Positions 24,169 to 32,192 of a stretch of 39,464 nt of DNA are shown piece by piece; positions within the stretch are counted from its first letter, which is position 1, and each line of letters starts with the position of its first letter. A program made the position numbers and the translations under genes. The stretch comes from CAYXXN01 sp964469055. Its GTDB lineage: Bacteria > Acidobacteriota > Thermoanaerobaculia > Multivoradales > JAHEKO01. A model generated the notes under the pieces. It worked only from the letters and a program-made list of their open reading frames with translations, had not been told where the DNA came from and did no database searches. The DNA lies in assembly GCA_964469055.1 (NCBI GenBank), contig CAYXXN010000004.1, positions 1-39,464 on the forward strand, read 5' to 3'.

Positions 24169-25260
24169 CTAGAGAAAGCGCACGAGCCGAGCCTGCAGGC
24201 GACGCGCGCCGCGGCCGCTCTTGCGCCATTGCACGAGGATCGGGCTCTGGTAGGTCCCCTGGACGATCGAGCCCCAGCCGCGGTCGTCGCGACCGTCGGA
24301 GACGAGCAAGCTCACCGCCCGCTTCATGCCGAAGAGGCGCGAGGCCGGCCTGGCCATCACCCGCGCCAGCAGGCGCTCGAGGAAGGACTCCGAGAGACCG
24401 GTCGCGTCGATCAGCTCGTTCCACACGTGCACCAGGTCGTACTTGGCGTAGTTCCACGCCTTGTGGGGGACGGCCAAGGGGTTGCGCAGGGCGTTGCGAC
24501 CCTTCTCGGCCATGAAGCGCAGCGGGTCGCGCAGCACCTCCGAGAGGTCGTGCTGCATGAGCAGGGTCTCGTACTCGTTGACGGTCAGGGCGCTGCCGTC
24601 TTCGTCGGCCTCGAGCGCCAGGTCCAACCTCCCCTTGGCGATGCCCTGCTCGCGGATCTCCGCCTGCAAGCGCTCGACGAGGCCGAGGGCGGGCGCGCAC
24701 AAGTTGACGGAATCGATCGGGTGGCGCGAGACGGGGACCTCGAGCTCGGTGACGCTGGCGACCTCCTCGCGATCGTAGGCGAGCACGGTGGCCTGGCGTC
24801 GCCGCGCGCCCTGTTCCGAGACCCCGTCGAGGTCGATCCAGTAGACCGGGCTCGCCGGCTGGGTGCGGTAGGTGACGCAGTGGGCGAGGCCGGAGCGGAT
24901 GAAGGCGAGGTGGGAGTCGGCGTTCCTGGGCTCGGCCTGCCGCTGCTCGGCCGAGAGCTCGGCGCGGCGGTCCAGGTTGTCGTGCGCGTAGGCGGCGCCC
25001 GGCGGGAAGACCCGACCGAGGGCGGCGAGGAGCGATCCGATCCGCGCGTCGCTGTGCCCGAGGCGCGCCATGAGCTGCCGGGGCAGGAAGCCCGCTGTCG
25101 TGTGGTGGGAGCAGTAGAGGGCCCGGCCGTACCGGCCCAGCAGGTCATCCTGTTCGCCGGCGAGGCGCGAACGCAGATCGATGACGTCCACGCGACGGCG
25201 CGGGGTCAGCTCCAGGGTGAGCTCGGCGGGAGCGGTGGACATAGGGACCCCGGGGCGCAT
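24169..25260 (-). CDS. UPF0047 (YjbQ-like) domain with a large uncharacterised C-terminal domain
   Basis: 363 aa. The first ~160 residues read like UPF0047/YjbQ: RALYCSHHTTAGFLPRQL matches the 'HTTa.l.iNE' strip, and AYAHDN...RNADSHLAFIRSGL then PVYWIDLDGV match the family's HD, N..aHL and 'ElDG' elements. YjbQ proteins are about 135 aa, so the remaining ~200 residues are an extra domain I do not recognise. That domain includes NEYETLLMQHDLSEVL, RNPLAVPHKAWNYAKYDLVHVWNEL and a basic tail. ATG 25260 has an SD-like GAGGTGG about 7 nt upstream; ATG 25242 is the alternative. It may be cotranscribed with the efflux operon (37 bp after the RND stop), though its function is unrelated on sight. Confidence 0.65.
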   Translation of the reverse strand: MRPGVPMSTAPAELTLELTPRRRVDVIDLRSRLAGEQDDLLGRYGRALYCSHHTTAGFLPRQLMARLGHSDARIGSLLAALGRVFPPGAAYAHDNLDRRAELSAEQRQAEPRNADSHLAFIRSGLAHCVTYRTQPASPVYWIDLDGVSEQGARRRQATVLAYDREEVASVTELEVPVSRHPIDSVNLCAPALGLVERLQAEIREQGIAKGRLDLALEADEDGSALTVNEYETLLMQHDLSEVLRDPLRFMAEKGRNALRNPLAVPHKAWNYAKYDLVHVWNELIDATGLSESFLERLLARVMARPASRLFGMKRAVSLLVSDGRDDRGWGSIVQGTYQSPILVQWRKSGRGARRLQARLVRFL

Positions 25261-25297
25261 TGTAAACCACCTCGACGCCTAGCTCGCACCGCCTTCG

Positions 25298-28200
25298 TTA
25301 CTCGCCGCCGACTGCCTTCAGGAGCTCCACTTCCTCCTCCTCCTCGACCGGCTCGGGTCGTCCTCCGGGCCTGCTCCTCCGCACGAGCTTCTTCGCCTTC
25401 TCGCGCCACTGGTCGAGGATCTCGTAGAAGGTGGGGATGACGAGGAGGGTCAAGAGGGTCGAGGTGATGGTGCCGCCGATGACGGCGCGCCCGAGGGGCG
25501 CCCGCCAGTCGGCGCCCTCGCCCAAGCCGAGGGCGATGGGGAACATGCCGGCGATCAAGGCGAAGGTGGTCATGAGGATCGGCCGCAGGCGGGTGCGGCC
25601 GGCCTCGATGATCGCCTGGCGCCGACTCATGCCGCGCTCCTGGCCCCACTTGGCGAAGTCGATCAGGAGGATCGCGTTCTTGGCCACGATGCCGGCCAGG
25701 AGGATCACCCCGATCAGGCTCATGATGTTCAGCGTGCCGCCGGTCGCCAAGAGGGCCAGCACAACGCCGATCAGCGACAGCGGCAGCGAAGCCATGATGG
25801 CGAGCGGCTCGAGGAACGAGCCGAACTGGAGGACGAGGATCAGGTACATGAGCAGCACGGCGATGCCGAGCGCCGCGAAGATGCGCCCGAACACCTCGGC
25901 CTGGTCCTTGGCCTCGCCGCCCTGGGTCAAGCGGTAGCCCGGGGGCAGCGGCACCGCCGCGAGGCCGGCCTGGATGTCGGTCACGACCTCGGTGAGCGAG
26001 CGGCCCGAGACATTGGCCTGCAGGATCACCACGCGGTCGCCGTCGAGGTGGTTGATGGCGGCGGGACCGAGGGCCTCGCGGATCGTCGCCACCTGGCCGA
26101 GGGGCAGAGTCGCCGGCCGGCCGTCCGGACCGGAGACGGCGAGGGGTAGGGCCGCGAGATCGGCCGCCCGCCGGCGCGCCTCGGGGGAGAGGCGCACGAC
26201 GACGTCGCGGGTCTCGCCTTGCGGGTCCACCCAGTCGCCGGCGTCGAGGCCGGCGAAGGCGGGATAGAGCGACTGCGCGATCTCGCCCGCCGTCAGCCCG
26301 AGCACGCCGGCTAGGCCCCGATCGAGCTCGATCTCGAGCTCCGGCTTCTGGCCGCGGGTGGAGAGGCCGACGTCCACCGCCCCCGGCACCTCTCGCACCA
26401 GCGGCAGCATGCGGTCGGCCAAGGAAGCCAGCTCCTGCGAGTCGCGGCCCCGGAGCTCGATCTGGATCTGCTTGTACCCGCCGTTCATCCAGTTGGTGAA
26501 GACGGACGCCGTGGCGCCGCCGACGCGCGAGAGCTCGCCGCGCAGCAGCTGGCCGATCTCCTCCTGCGAGCGGTCGCGCTCGACCTTGGGAGTCAGCTTC
26601 ACGTAGATCGAAGCCGTGTCGACCGCCCCCGAATCGCCACCGATCGTGGTGTAGGCGTAGGCCACCTCGGGGTGCGAGCGGGCGATGCGCACCGCCTCTT
26701 CGGCCTCGAGGCGGGTGTAGGCGAGGTTCGAGCCCGGGGGCGTCTCGATCAGCAGATTGAGCTCGCTGTTGTCGGAGACCGGCATGAAGCTGGCACCGCC
26801 GAACTGGGCCTGCAGGAAGAGAGCGCCGACCAAGGAGAGGAGGGCGATCGCCACCATCGCCAGGCGATGGTCGAGGGCCCAGCCGATCAGGGCCTGGTAG
26901 CGCTCCGCCACGTTCTCGAAGCCGCGGTTGAAGCGGTCGAGCCGGCGCGTGATCCACCCTTTCCTCTCCTCCGCCACCTCGGGGTCGGGCCAGTAGGCCG
27001 AGAGCATCGGGTCGAGCGAGAAGGAGACGAAGAGCGAGACGAGGACCGAGGAGGCGATGGTCAGGGCGAATGGCTTGAACCACATCCCGGCCTCGCCCTT
27101 CATGAAGGCGACGGGCAGGAACACGGCGACGATCGAGAAGGTGGTGGCGGCGACCGCTAGGGCGATCTCCGAGGTCCCTTGGCGGGCCGCCGTCATGTGG
27201 TCCTTGCCCAGGTGGATGTGGCGCACGATGTTCTCGCGCACCACGATGGCGTCGTCGATCAGGATGCCGATGGCGAGCGAGAGGCCGAGGAGCGACATCG
27301 TGTTCAGCGTGAACCCGAAGGCCCACACGGCGACGAAGGCGGCGAGGACCGAGACTGGCAGCGCGAGCCCCGTGATGACCGTCGAGCGCCAGGAGTTCAA
27401 GAACAGGAAGACGACGAGGACGGTCAAGAGCGCGCCCTCGAGCAGGGCTTTCTCGACGTCCCACACCGAGCGCTCCACACGGTCGCCGGCGTCGCGGACG
27501 AGCTCGAGCTCGACCTCCGGCGGCAAGCCGGGGGCGAGCTCGGCGATCCGCTCCTTGACCCGGGTCGCCACGTCGGCGGTGGAGTAGCCCTTGGCCTTGA
27601 TGATGTCGAGGCCCACCGCCTCCTGGTCGTCGAACAGGGCGAGGGCGCGGGGCTCCTCGGTGGCGTCGAGGGTGCGGCCGAGATCGGCGACCCGGATCAA
27701 GCGGCCGCCGCGCTCGGCGACCACCAGCCGGCCGAACTCCTCGGGGCCGGCCAGCCGGCCCTGGAGGCGGATCGTGCGCTCGTCGAGCTCCCCCTGGATG
27801 CGACCCACCGGCGCTGCGAGGTGCTGGCTGCGGACCGCCTCGACCACGTCGGCGACGGTCAGGCCCGCGGCCTGGAGGGCCCGCGGATCGAGCTCGATCA
27901 TCAGCTCGCGCTCCACACCGCCCTGGAGCTCGACCTCCGCCACCCCCGCGACACCTCGCAGTTGCTTGGTGAGCTCGGGGTCGGCCAGGCGCGTCAACTG
28001 CGCCGCGTCGAGGTCGTCGGAGCGCAGGACCAGCGACAGGATCGGCAGCTCCCCGGGATCGAAGCGGGACAGCACCGGCTCTTCCATCTCCACGGGCAGG
28101 TCGTTGCGGATCGAGGAGATCTCGTCGCGGATGTCCTGCGAGGCCTGCTGCAGGTCCTTCTCGTGCTGGAAGAGGACGATGATCTGGGCGAAGCCGTCCT

Positions 28201-28453
28201 GGGCGGTGGATTGCACCTTGTCGACCAGGGAGACGCCCTGCAGCACCTCCTCGATCGGGTCGAGCACCTCGCGCTCGACCTCGCCGGGCGAGGCGCCGGG
28301 GTAGACGATGGAGACGGCGATGACCGGCGGCTGCACGTCGGGGAACTCGTCCACCTTCAAGTTGACGAGCGCAAAGACGCCGAAGACGGTCAGGGCCAGC
28401 ATCACCACGACGGTGATCAGCGGGCGCGAGATCGAGAAATCCGAGATGGTCAT
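25298..28453 (-). CDS. RND efflux pump inner-membrane protein (AcrB/MdtBC/HAE-1-like)
   Basis: A 1,051-aa proton-driven RND transporter of full length. It begins SISRPLITVVVMLAL (TM1). It has the two large periplasmic loops and the TM4 relay acids D400-D401 in LAIGILIDDAIVVREN. The second half repeats the pattern, with QFGSFLEPLAIMASLPLSLIGVVLALLATG and GIVAKNAILLIDFA. It works with the adaptor and TolC-like genes upstream as a tripartite pump for hydrophobic or amphiphilic compounds. It is the last gene of the operon, 14 bp after the adaptor. The MdtB/MdtC-like wording DFSISRPL and DEFPDVQPP also fits the broad HAE-1 group; the substrate is unknown. Confidence 0.95.
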   Translation of the reverse strand: MTISDFSISRPLITVVVMLALTVFGVFALVNLKVDEFPDVQPPVIAVSIVYPGASPGEVEREVLDPIEEVLQGVSLVDKVQSTAQDGFAQIIVLFQHEKDLQQASQDIRDEISSIRNDLPVEMEEPVLSRFDPGELPILSLVLRSDDLDAAQLTRLADPELTKQLRGVAGVAEVELQGGVERELMIELDPRALQAAGLTVADVVEAVRSQHLAAPVGRIQGELDERTIRLQGRLAGPEEFGRLVVAERGGRLIRVADLGRTLDATEEPRALALFDDQEAVGLDIIKAKGYSTADVATRVKERIAELAPGLPPEVELELVRDAGDRVERSVWDVEKALLEGALLTVLVVFLFLNSWRSTVITGLALPVSVLAAFVAVWAFGFTLNTMSLLGLSLAIGILIDDAIVVRENIVRHIHLGKDHMTAARQGTSEIALAVAATTFSIVAVFLPVAFMKGEAGMWFKPFALTIASSVLVSLFVSFSLDPMLSAYWPDPEVAEERKGWITRRLDRFNRGFENVAERYQALIGWALDHRLAMVAIALLSLVGALFLQAQFGGASFMPVSDNSELNLLIETPPGSNLAYTRLEAEEAVRIARSHPEVAYAYTTIGGDSGAVDTASIYVKLTPKVERDRSQEEIGQLLRGELSRVGGATASVFTNWMNGGYKQIQIELRGRDSQELASLADRMLPLVREVPGAVDVGLSTRGQKPELEIELDRGLAGVLGLTAGEIAQSLYPAFAGLDAGDWVDPQGETRDVVVRLSPEARRRAADLAALPLAVSGPDGRPATLPLGQVATIREALGPAAINHLDGDRVVILQANVSGRSLTEVVTDIQAGLAAVPLPPGYRLTQGGEAKDQAEVFGRIFAALGIAVLLMYLILVLQFGSFLEPLAIMASLPLSLIGVVLALLATGGTLNIMSLIGVILLAGIVAKNAILLIDFAKWGQERGMSRRQAIIEAGRTRLRPILMTTFALIAGMFPIALGLGEGADWRAPLGRAVIGGTITSTLLTLLVIPTFYEILDQWREKAKKLVRRSRPGGRPEPVEEEEEVELLKAVGGE

Positions 28454-28467
28454 CGCAGTCTCCGCTC

Positions 28468-29577
28468 TCAGGAGGCGGCCGGGGAGTCGCTCGGGAGCTC
28501 GATCGGGGTGCCCGGGGTGATGCCCTTGGCGGCGCCGGTCAGGACGACGTCACCGGAGTCCACACCGGCGGTCACCTCCACCCGCTCCGCCTGCTCGTCG
28601 GCGATGCCGAGGGTGACTTCCATGCGCTCGGCTTTGCCGTCGACGACCTTGATCACGGAGGGCTTGCCGAGCGTGCGATCGATCGCCGACTCGGGCAGCG
28701 CGACGGCGCGACGCCTCGTGCTGCCGACTCGCCCTTCGGCGAAGAGGCCGGCCACCAGCTCGCCGCCGGCGTTGGGGATCGTGACGTAGACCTCGACTTG
28801 GCGGGTGAGCGAGTCGGCCACCGGGTTGATGCGCTCGATGTCGCCCGCGAACTCCCGTCCTGGGTAACCCTTGACGGTGAAGGTGACCGGCGCGCCGACG
28901 GCGAGCTCGGCCAGCCGCTCGGCGGCCACACTTGCCCGCAGGCGCATGTCGGTGGGGTCGACGACGGTATAGAGCTCCGAGCCGGGCAGCACGGTGTCGC
29001 CGGGCGCCACGGCCTTGCGGCTGACGACGCCCGCCAGCGGCGAGCGCACGGTTGCCTTGCCGAGCTGCTCCCGGGCGAGGGTCAGGCGAGCGCGGGCGTC
29101 GGCGACGGCCGACTCGGCGGCCGTCGCGCTCCACGCCGCGTCCTCCTCCTCGCGCGGCGCGATCGCCCCCTGGTCGAGCAGGGCGGCAGCGCGCTCGGCG
29201 TTGCGTCGCGCCACGGCGAGCTGCTGCTCGGCGGTGGTCAGGGCCGAGCGGGCCGAGAGCTCGGGGTCGCGCAGCGGCGCGTCGTCGATCCTCGCCAGCA
29301 GGGCGCCGCGCTCGACGGGCTGGCCCTCTTCGGCGTGCACCGAGAGAACCGCGCCGCCGACCTCGGCGCGCACGTTGGCCTGGGTCTCGGCCTCGAGCGA
29401 GCCCGAGAGCGCCGGGCCGGTGACCAGCTCGGCTTCGGCCGCCACGAGGACGTTCTCGGCCCCGACGACGACCGGCAGGGTCTCGGGCACCGCGGCGGGC
29501 GCCTGGGTGCCGCAGCCCAACCCAAGGCCGGCGGCGGCGAGGATCGAGAGCGAAGTGAGCGTGCGTGAGAGAGACAT
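28468..29577 (-). CDS. RND efflux periplasmic adaptor (membrane fusion protein), lipoprotein
   Basis: 369 aa with a lipoprotein signal ending GLGC (lipid-modified C22). Domain order is typical of AcrA/MexA adaptors: a lipoyl half (VRAEVGGAVLSVHAEEGQPVERGALLARID), an alpha-helical hairpin with long Ala-rich helices (about 105-170), the second lipoyl half (VRSPLAGVVSRKAVAPGDTV), a beta-barrel (near 205-270) and a membrane-proximal domain. It links the RND pump to the TolC-like channel. The ATG lies 3 bp after the TolC-like stop. Confidence 0.93.
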   Translation of the reverse strand: MSLSRTLTSLSILAAAGLGLGCGTQAPAAVPETLPVVVGAENVLVAAEAELVTGPALSGSLEAETQANVRAEVGGAVLSVHAEEGQPVERGALLARIDDAPLRDPELSARSALTTAEQQLAVARRNAERAAALLDQGAIAPREEEDAAWSATAAESAVADARARLTLAREQLGKATVRSPLAGVVSRKAVAPGDTVLPGSELYTVVDPTDMRLRASVAAERLAELAVGAPVTFTVKGYPGREFAGDIERINPVADSLTRQVEVYVTIPNAGGELVAGLFAEGRVGSTRRRAVALPESAIDRTLGKPSVIKVVDGKAERMEVTLGIADEQAERVEVTAGVDSGDVVLTGAAKGITPGTPIELPSDSPAAS

Positions 29578-29580
29578 GAC

Positions 29581-31020
29581 TTACCGACCTCCAGAACGGA
29601 ACTGGGAAGCGCCCGTCGCGGCGGTCGAACCCGCGGCGAGGGCTGGAAATGGCGCGGCGGTCGTAGCGAGGCCACCGAGGTCGAGAGGCAACGCGGGGAG
29701 CAGTCGCACCCGAGCGTGGGAAACGGCGAGGTCCCGCTCGGCCACGGCGCGTTGCGCCTCGGCCTGGGCCAGCAGAAGACGGGCGTCGGAGAGCTCGAGC
29801 TGGGTCGAGAGGCCCTCGCGGTAGCGGACCTCGGCGATCTCGTAGGCGCGGCGCGCCTGCTCGACGGTGCCCTGGCTCGCCCGCCAGACGCCGCGCGCCG
29901 CCGCCAACCGGGCGAGGGCGTTGCGGGTGTCGAGAAGAGCGAGCTCCTGGACGAGGTCGAGTCGGGCGCGGGCGGACGCGAGGTTGGCCTCCGCTGCGGC
30001 CTCCTGGCCGGCCAGCCGGCCGCCGGTGAAGAGCGGCACCGCGAGACCGACGCCGACGGTCCAATTGGTGCGGGTCTCGTCCCAGCCCGGAAGGCCGCTC
30101 GCCGGGTAGGCGACACGGCCGTAGTCCGACCTCAGGCCCACGGCCGGCAGGCGCTCGGCGGTGGCAACGCGCAGCAGCGCTTCCTGCGCCGCCACCCCGA
30201 CCGCCGCGAGCCGGACCGGCGGCCGTTCGGCGGCGAGTTGCTCCGCCGCGCAGGGCCGCGCCCCGCAGTGATCGGAGCCGCCCGCGAGGTCGGGCAGCGC
30301 GAGCTCGAGTTCCTCCTGCGCCGGCAGCTCCACGAGCTGTTTCAAGCGCAGGTGCGCCACCTCGCGGTCGGCCTCGCGCTCCAAGACCGTCGGCTCGGTG
30401 TTGTCGCGCTCGACCTCGGCCCGCAGCAAGTCGAACTCCGAGACGTTGCCGACGCCGTGCGCCGCGCGCACCTGCTCGAGCGTGCGGTCGGCCTGCGCCA
30501 GGCGCTCGCGGGCGATGCCGAGCAGGCGGTCGGCGAGCGCCGCGTCGAAGAAGGCGGCCGTGACACTGAGCTCGGTCTCGGCGGTGGCCGACCCGAGATC
30601 GACGGCGGCCGCGTCGGCGGCTGCCCGCGCTAGGTCCCGGCCGGCGGCGATGCGGCCGCCGGCGTAGATCGCCTGATCGAGGGCCAACCCGACGTCGTAG
30701 CGATGGCTCTGACCGAACGGGAGGTCACCCAGATCCTCGCCGCCGCCGTCACCGAAGCCGAGATCGATGTCCTCGAACTCGCTGGCCAGGGTCCGGGTGT
30801 AACCGGCAACGCCGCTCACCTGCGGAACCCAGCGGCTGGCCGCCACGCGCTCCTCGCCGGCGGCGCGCTCGACCCCCTGGCGGGCGAGGGTGACCTGCTC
30901 GCTCGCCGGCTGGGCCAACTCGAGGGCCTCGGCGAGGGTGAGCGTGCGGGCGTCGGCCGTCACGGGGAGACAGGCGAGCGTCGCGAGGAGCGAGAGGGTC
31001 TGGAGGATCCTGGGGTTCAT
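29581..31020 (-). CDS. TolC-family outer-membrane efflux channel
   Basis: 479 aa. A signal peptide (about 1-24, ending TADA) precedes two OEP repeats, each with long coiled helices: LTLAEALELAQPASEQVTLARQ opens the first, and NWTVGVGLAVPLFTGGRLAGQ marks the usual strand-turn of the second. It is the first gene of the pump operon. ATG 31020 was chosen over an upstream in-frame ATG at 31056, because that one lies within the TetR operator and adds a non-signal extension. The operator at 31043-31055 ends 23 bp upstream of this start. Confidence 0.92.
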   Translation of the reverse strand: MNPRILQTLSLLATLACLPVTADARTLTLAEALELAQPASEQVTLARQGVERAAGEERVAASRWVPQVSGVAGYTRTLASEFEDIDLGFGDGGGEDLGDLPFGQSHRYDVGLALDQAIYAGGRIAAGRDLARAAADAAAVDLGSATAETELSVTAAFFDAALADRLLGIARERLAQADRTLEQVRAAHGVGNVSEFDLLRAEVERDNTEPTVLEREADREVAHLRLKQLVELPAQEELELALPDLAGGSDHCGARPCAAEQLAAERPPVRLAAVGVAAQEALLRVATAERLPAVGLRSDYGRVAYPASGLPGWDETRTNWTVGVGLAVPLFTGGRLAGQEAAAEANLASARARLDLVQELALLDTRNALARLAAARGVWRASQGTVEQARRAYEIAEVRYREGLSTQLELSDARLLLAQAEAQRAVAERDLAVSHARVRLLPALPLDLGGLATTAAPFPALAAGSTAATGASQFRSGGR

Positions 31021-31027
31021 GCGGTGA

Positions 31028-31056
31028 CTTGTAACCCTGTTGTGACCATTGGTCAT
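31028..31056 (-). promoter_or_regulatory. Probable promoter of the efflux operon
   Basis: Read on the minus strand: ATGACC (31056-31051) as -35, a 17-bp spacer, and TACAAG (31033-31028) as -10, 7 nt before the TolC-like ATG. The -35 and part of the spacer overlap the TetR-type operator, as expected for a repressed promoter. The hexamers are weak matches. Confidence 0.4.
31043..31055. promoter_or_regulatory. TetR-type operator O2, upstream of the efflux operon
   Basis: TGACCATTGGTCA is an inverted repeat of TGACC with a 3-bp centre. Extended on its own strand it reads TTGTGACCATTGGTCAT. This matches the reverse complement of O1 (31771-31783) at every position except the 3-bp centre. Confidence 0.8.
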
Positions 31057-31082
31057 GACTACGCAAAAAAAGGGGAGGGGTT

Positions 31083-31736
31083 CTAGTTCCCGGCCTCACC
31101 CGGCAGGGGCTGGTCCTGATAAGCCAGCCCAGCCAGCACGAAGCGGGTGACCGCCGCGATGAAGTCCTGGGGCTCGATCTCGTAGCGCTCGAGGCAGCCG
31201 CACCACATGAGCTGCACCGCGCCGAGCAGGGTGGCGTGCGCGGTGTGCATCTGGATGGTGAGGTTGCGCCGCGGCAGCAGGCCCGCTTCCATGCCGCTCT
31301 CGAACAACTCGCCGATCACCTGGTCGATCGACTGGTCGATCTCCTCGAACTCGCGGCGGGTCGCCTCGGAGAGGCCGCGCCGGTAGTCCTCGCGGTGGCA
31401 GTACTCGACGACGTGCTGGTACTCCGGGCGGCCGCGATGGAGCTCGAAGTAGAGCCGGATCGCTTCGCGGAGCCGGGCGAGGACGGGGAGCGCCGGGTCG
31501 ATGTCCCGCAGCCGCGCGAGCATGTTGCGCCCGAAGTCGATCGCCAGCCGGGCGTAGATCTCCTCCTTCGAGGGGAAGTGGAGGTAGACCGTGCCCTTGC
31601 CGATCTCGGCCTGCTGGGCGATCTCTTCGATCGTCACCTCCTGCCAGTCGTCGCGGTCGAAGAGGTGCAGCGCCGCGTCGAGGATGTCCTCCTCCCGGCG
31701 CTTGAAGTCCCGTTCTTTGCGTTCCTGGATGCCCAT
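31083..31736 (-). CDS. TetR-family repressor of the efflux operon
   Basis: 217 aa. The N-terminal HTH is VTIEEIAQQAEIGKGTVYLHFPSKEEIY (about 34-61), with the conserved helix-turn-helix and YLHF signature. The C-terminal two thirds is an all-helical ligand-binding/dimerisation domain. It is encoded directly upstream of the pump operon on the same strand. Its own promoter and the pump promoter carry matching palindromes, so it very probably represses both and releases on binding a pump substrate. ATG 31736 was chosen because AAGGG lies about 9 nt upstream; the longer frame to 31784 would run through the promoter. Confidence 0.93.
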   Translation of the reverse strand: MGIQERKERDFKRREEDILDAALHLFDRDDWQEVTIEEIAQQAEIGKGTVYLHFPSKEEIYARLAIDFGRNMLARLRDIDPALPVLARLREAIRLYFELHRGRPEYQHVVEYCHREDYRRGLSEATRREFEEIDQSIDQVIGELFESGMEAGLLPRRNLTIQMHTAHATLLGAVQLMWCGCLERYEIEPQDFIAAVTRFVLAGLAYQDQPLPGEAGN

Positions 31737-31764
31737 CGGCGTGACCCTTGAAAGACCGTCGGCC

Positions 31765-31794
31765 ACTCTATGACCGGCGGTCACAAGAAGTCAA
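31765..31794 (-). promoter_or_regulatory. tetR promoter
   Basis: On the minus strand: -35 TTGACT (31794-31789), an 18-bp spacer, -10 TAGAGT (31770-31765). The operator O1 sits entirely in the spacer, the classic arrangement for autorepression. It predicts a leader of about 20 nt before the ATG at 31736. Confidence 0.7.
31771..31783. promoter_or_regulatory. TetR-type operator O1, within the tetR promoter
   Basis: TGACCGGCGGTCA is a TGACC-N3-GGTCA inverted repeat between the -35 and -10 of tetR. With its flanks it matches O2 (31043-31055). Confidence 0.8.
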
Positions 31795-31830
31795 GGCCCT
31801 AGCGAGAGCGCCTGTCCAGGTCCCGCGCAA

Positions 31831-31848
31831 CTGATTCTGAGTAGGGGG
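31831..31848 (+). repeat. Dispersed motif, divergent copy (CTGATTCTGAGTAGGGGG)
   Basis: It lies in the intergenic region between tetR and the toxin-antitoxin genes. It shares the GAGTAGGGGG end with the copy at 19657-19676. Confidence 0.3.
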
Positions 31849-31877
31849 CGACCTGGCAAGTCGGCGCTGCCAGTCGG

Positions 31878-31902
31878 ATATGGTAGTATGGCTTCTATAT
31901 GG
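31878..31902 (+). promoter_or_regulatory. Promoter/operator of the vapBC-type operon
   Basis: TAGTAT at 31884-31889 is a -10-like box 9 nt before the antitoxin ATG. Two copies of ATATGG (31878-31883 and 31897-31902) lie 19 bp apart, about two helical turns, and could be half-sites for the RHH antitoxin. There is no SD, so translation may be leaderless. Confidence 0.4.
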
Positions 31903-32192
31903 CAACCGTGAAGATGACCTTCACCTTCGACGAGCCCACCGCGGCCATGCTGCGGAGCACTGCCGCCCGGCTGGGCAAGCCGCAAAGCGCCGTCGTGCGC
32001 GAGGCGGTTGCGGAATACAGCGCGCGCTCGGGTCGGCTGTCCGAGGCCGAGCGCTTGCGGTTGCTCGCAGTTTTCGACGAACTCGTGCCGGCGATTCAAC
32101 GTCGACCGCACGCCGAGGTCGAGCGCGAGCTCGCCGAGATCCGCGAAGCGCGCCGTGGCGGAGGCCGGCGGAGCCGTCCAGAGGATCGATGA
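31899..32192 (+). CDS. Ribbon-helix-helix antitoxin (CopG/VapB-type)
   Basis: 97 aa. The N-terminal ~45 residues are a ribbon-helix-helix: TVKMTFTFDEPTAAMLRSTAARLGKPQSAVVREAVAEY, with a beta strand followed by two helices. The C-terminal part is charged and helical and should wrap the toxin. The stop overlaps the toxin start (ATGA at 32189-32192), the usual coupling of type II toxin-antitoxin pairs. Expected to neutralise the PIN toxin and autoregulate the operon. Confidence 0.85.
   Translation: MATVKMTFTFDEPTAAMLRSTAARLGKPQSAVVREAVAEYSARSGRLSEAERLRLLAVFDELVPAIQRRPHAEVERELAEIREARRGGGRRSRPEDR

Noticed and set aside
27179..28789. 536-codon plus-strand open frame opposite the RND pump gene
   Set aside because: Shadow of a full-length RND gene; no domain or RBS.
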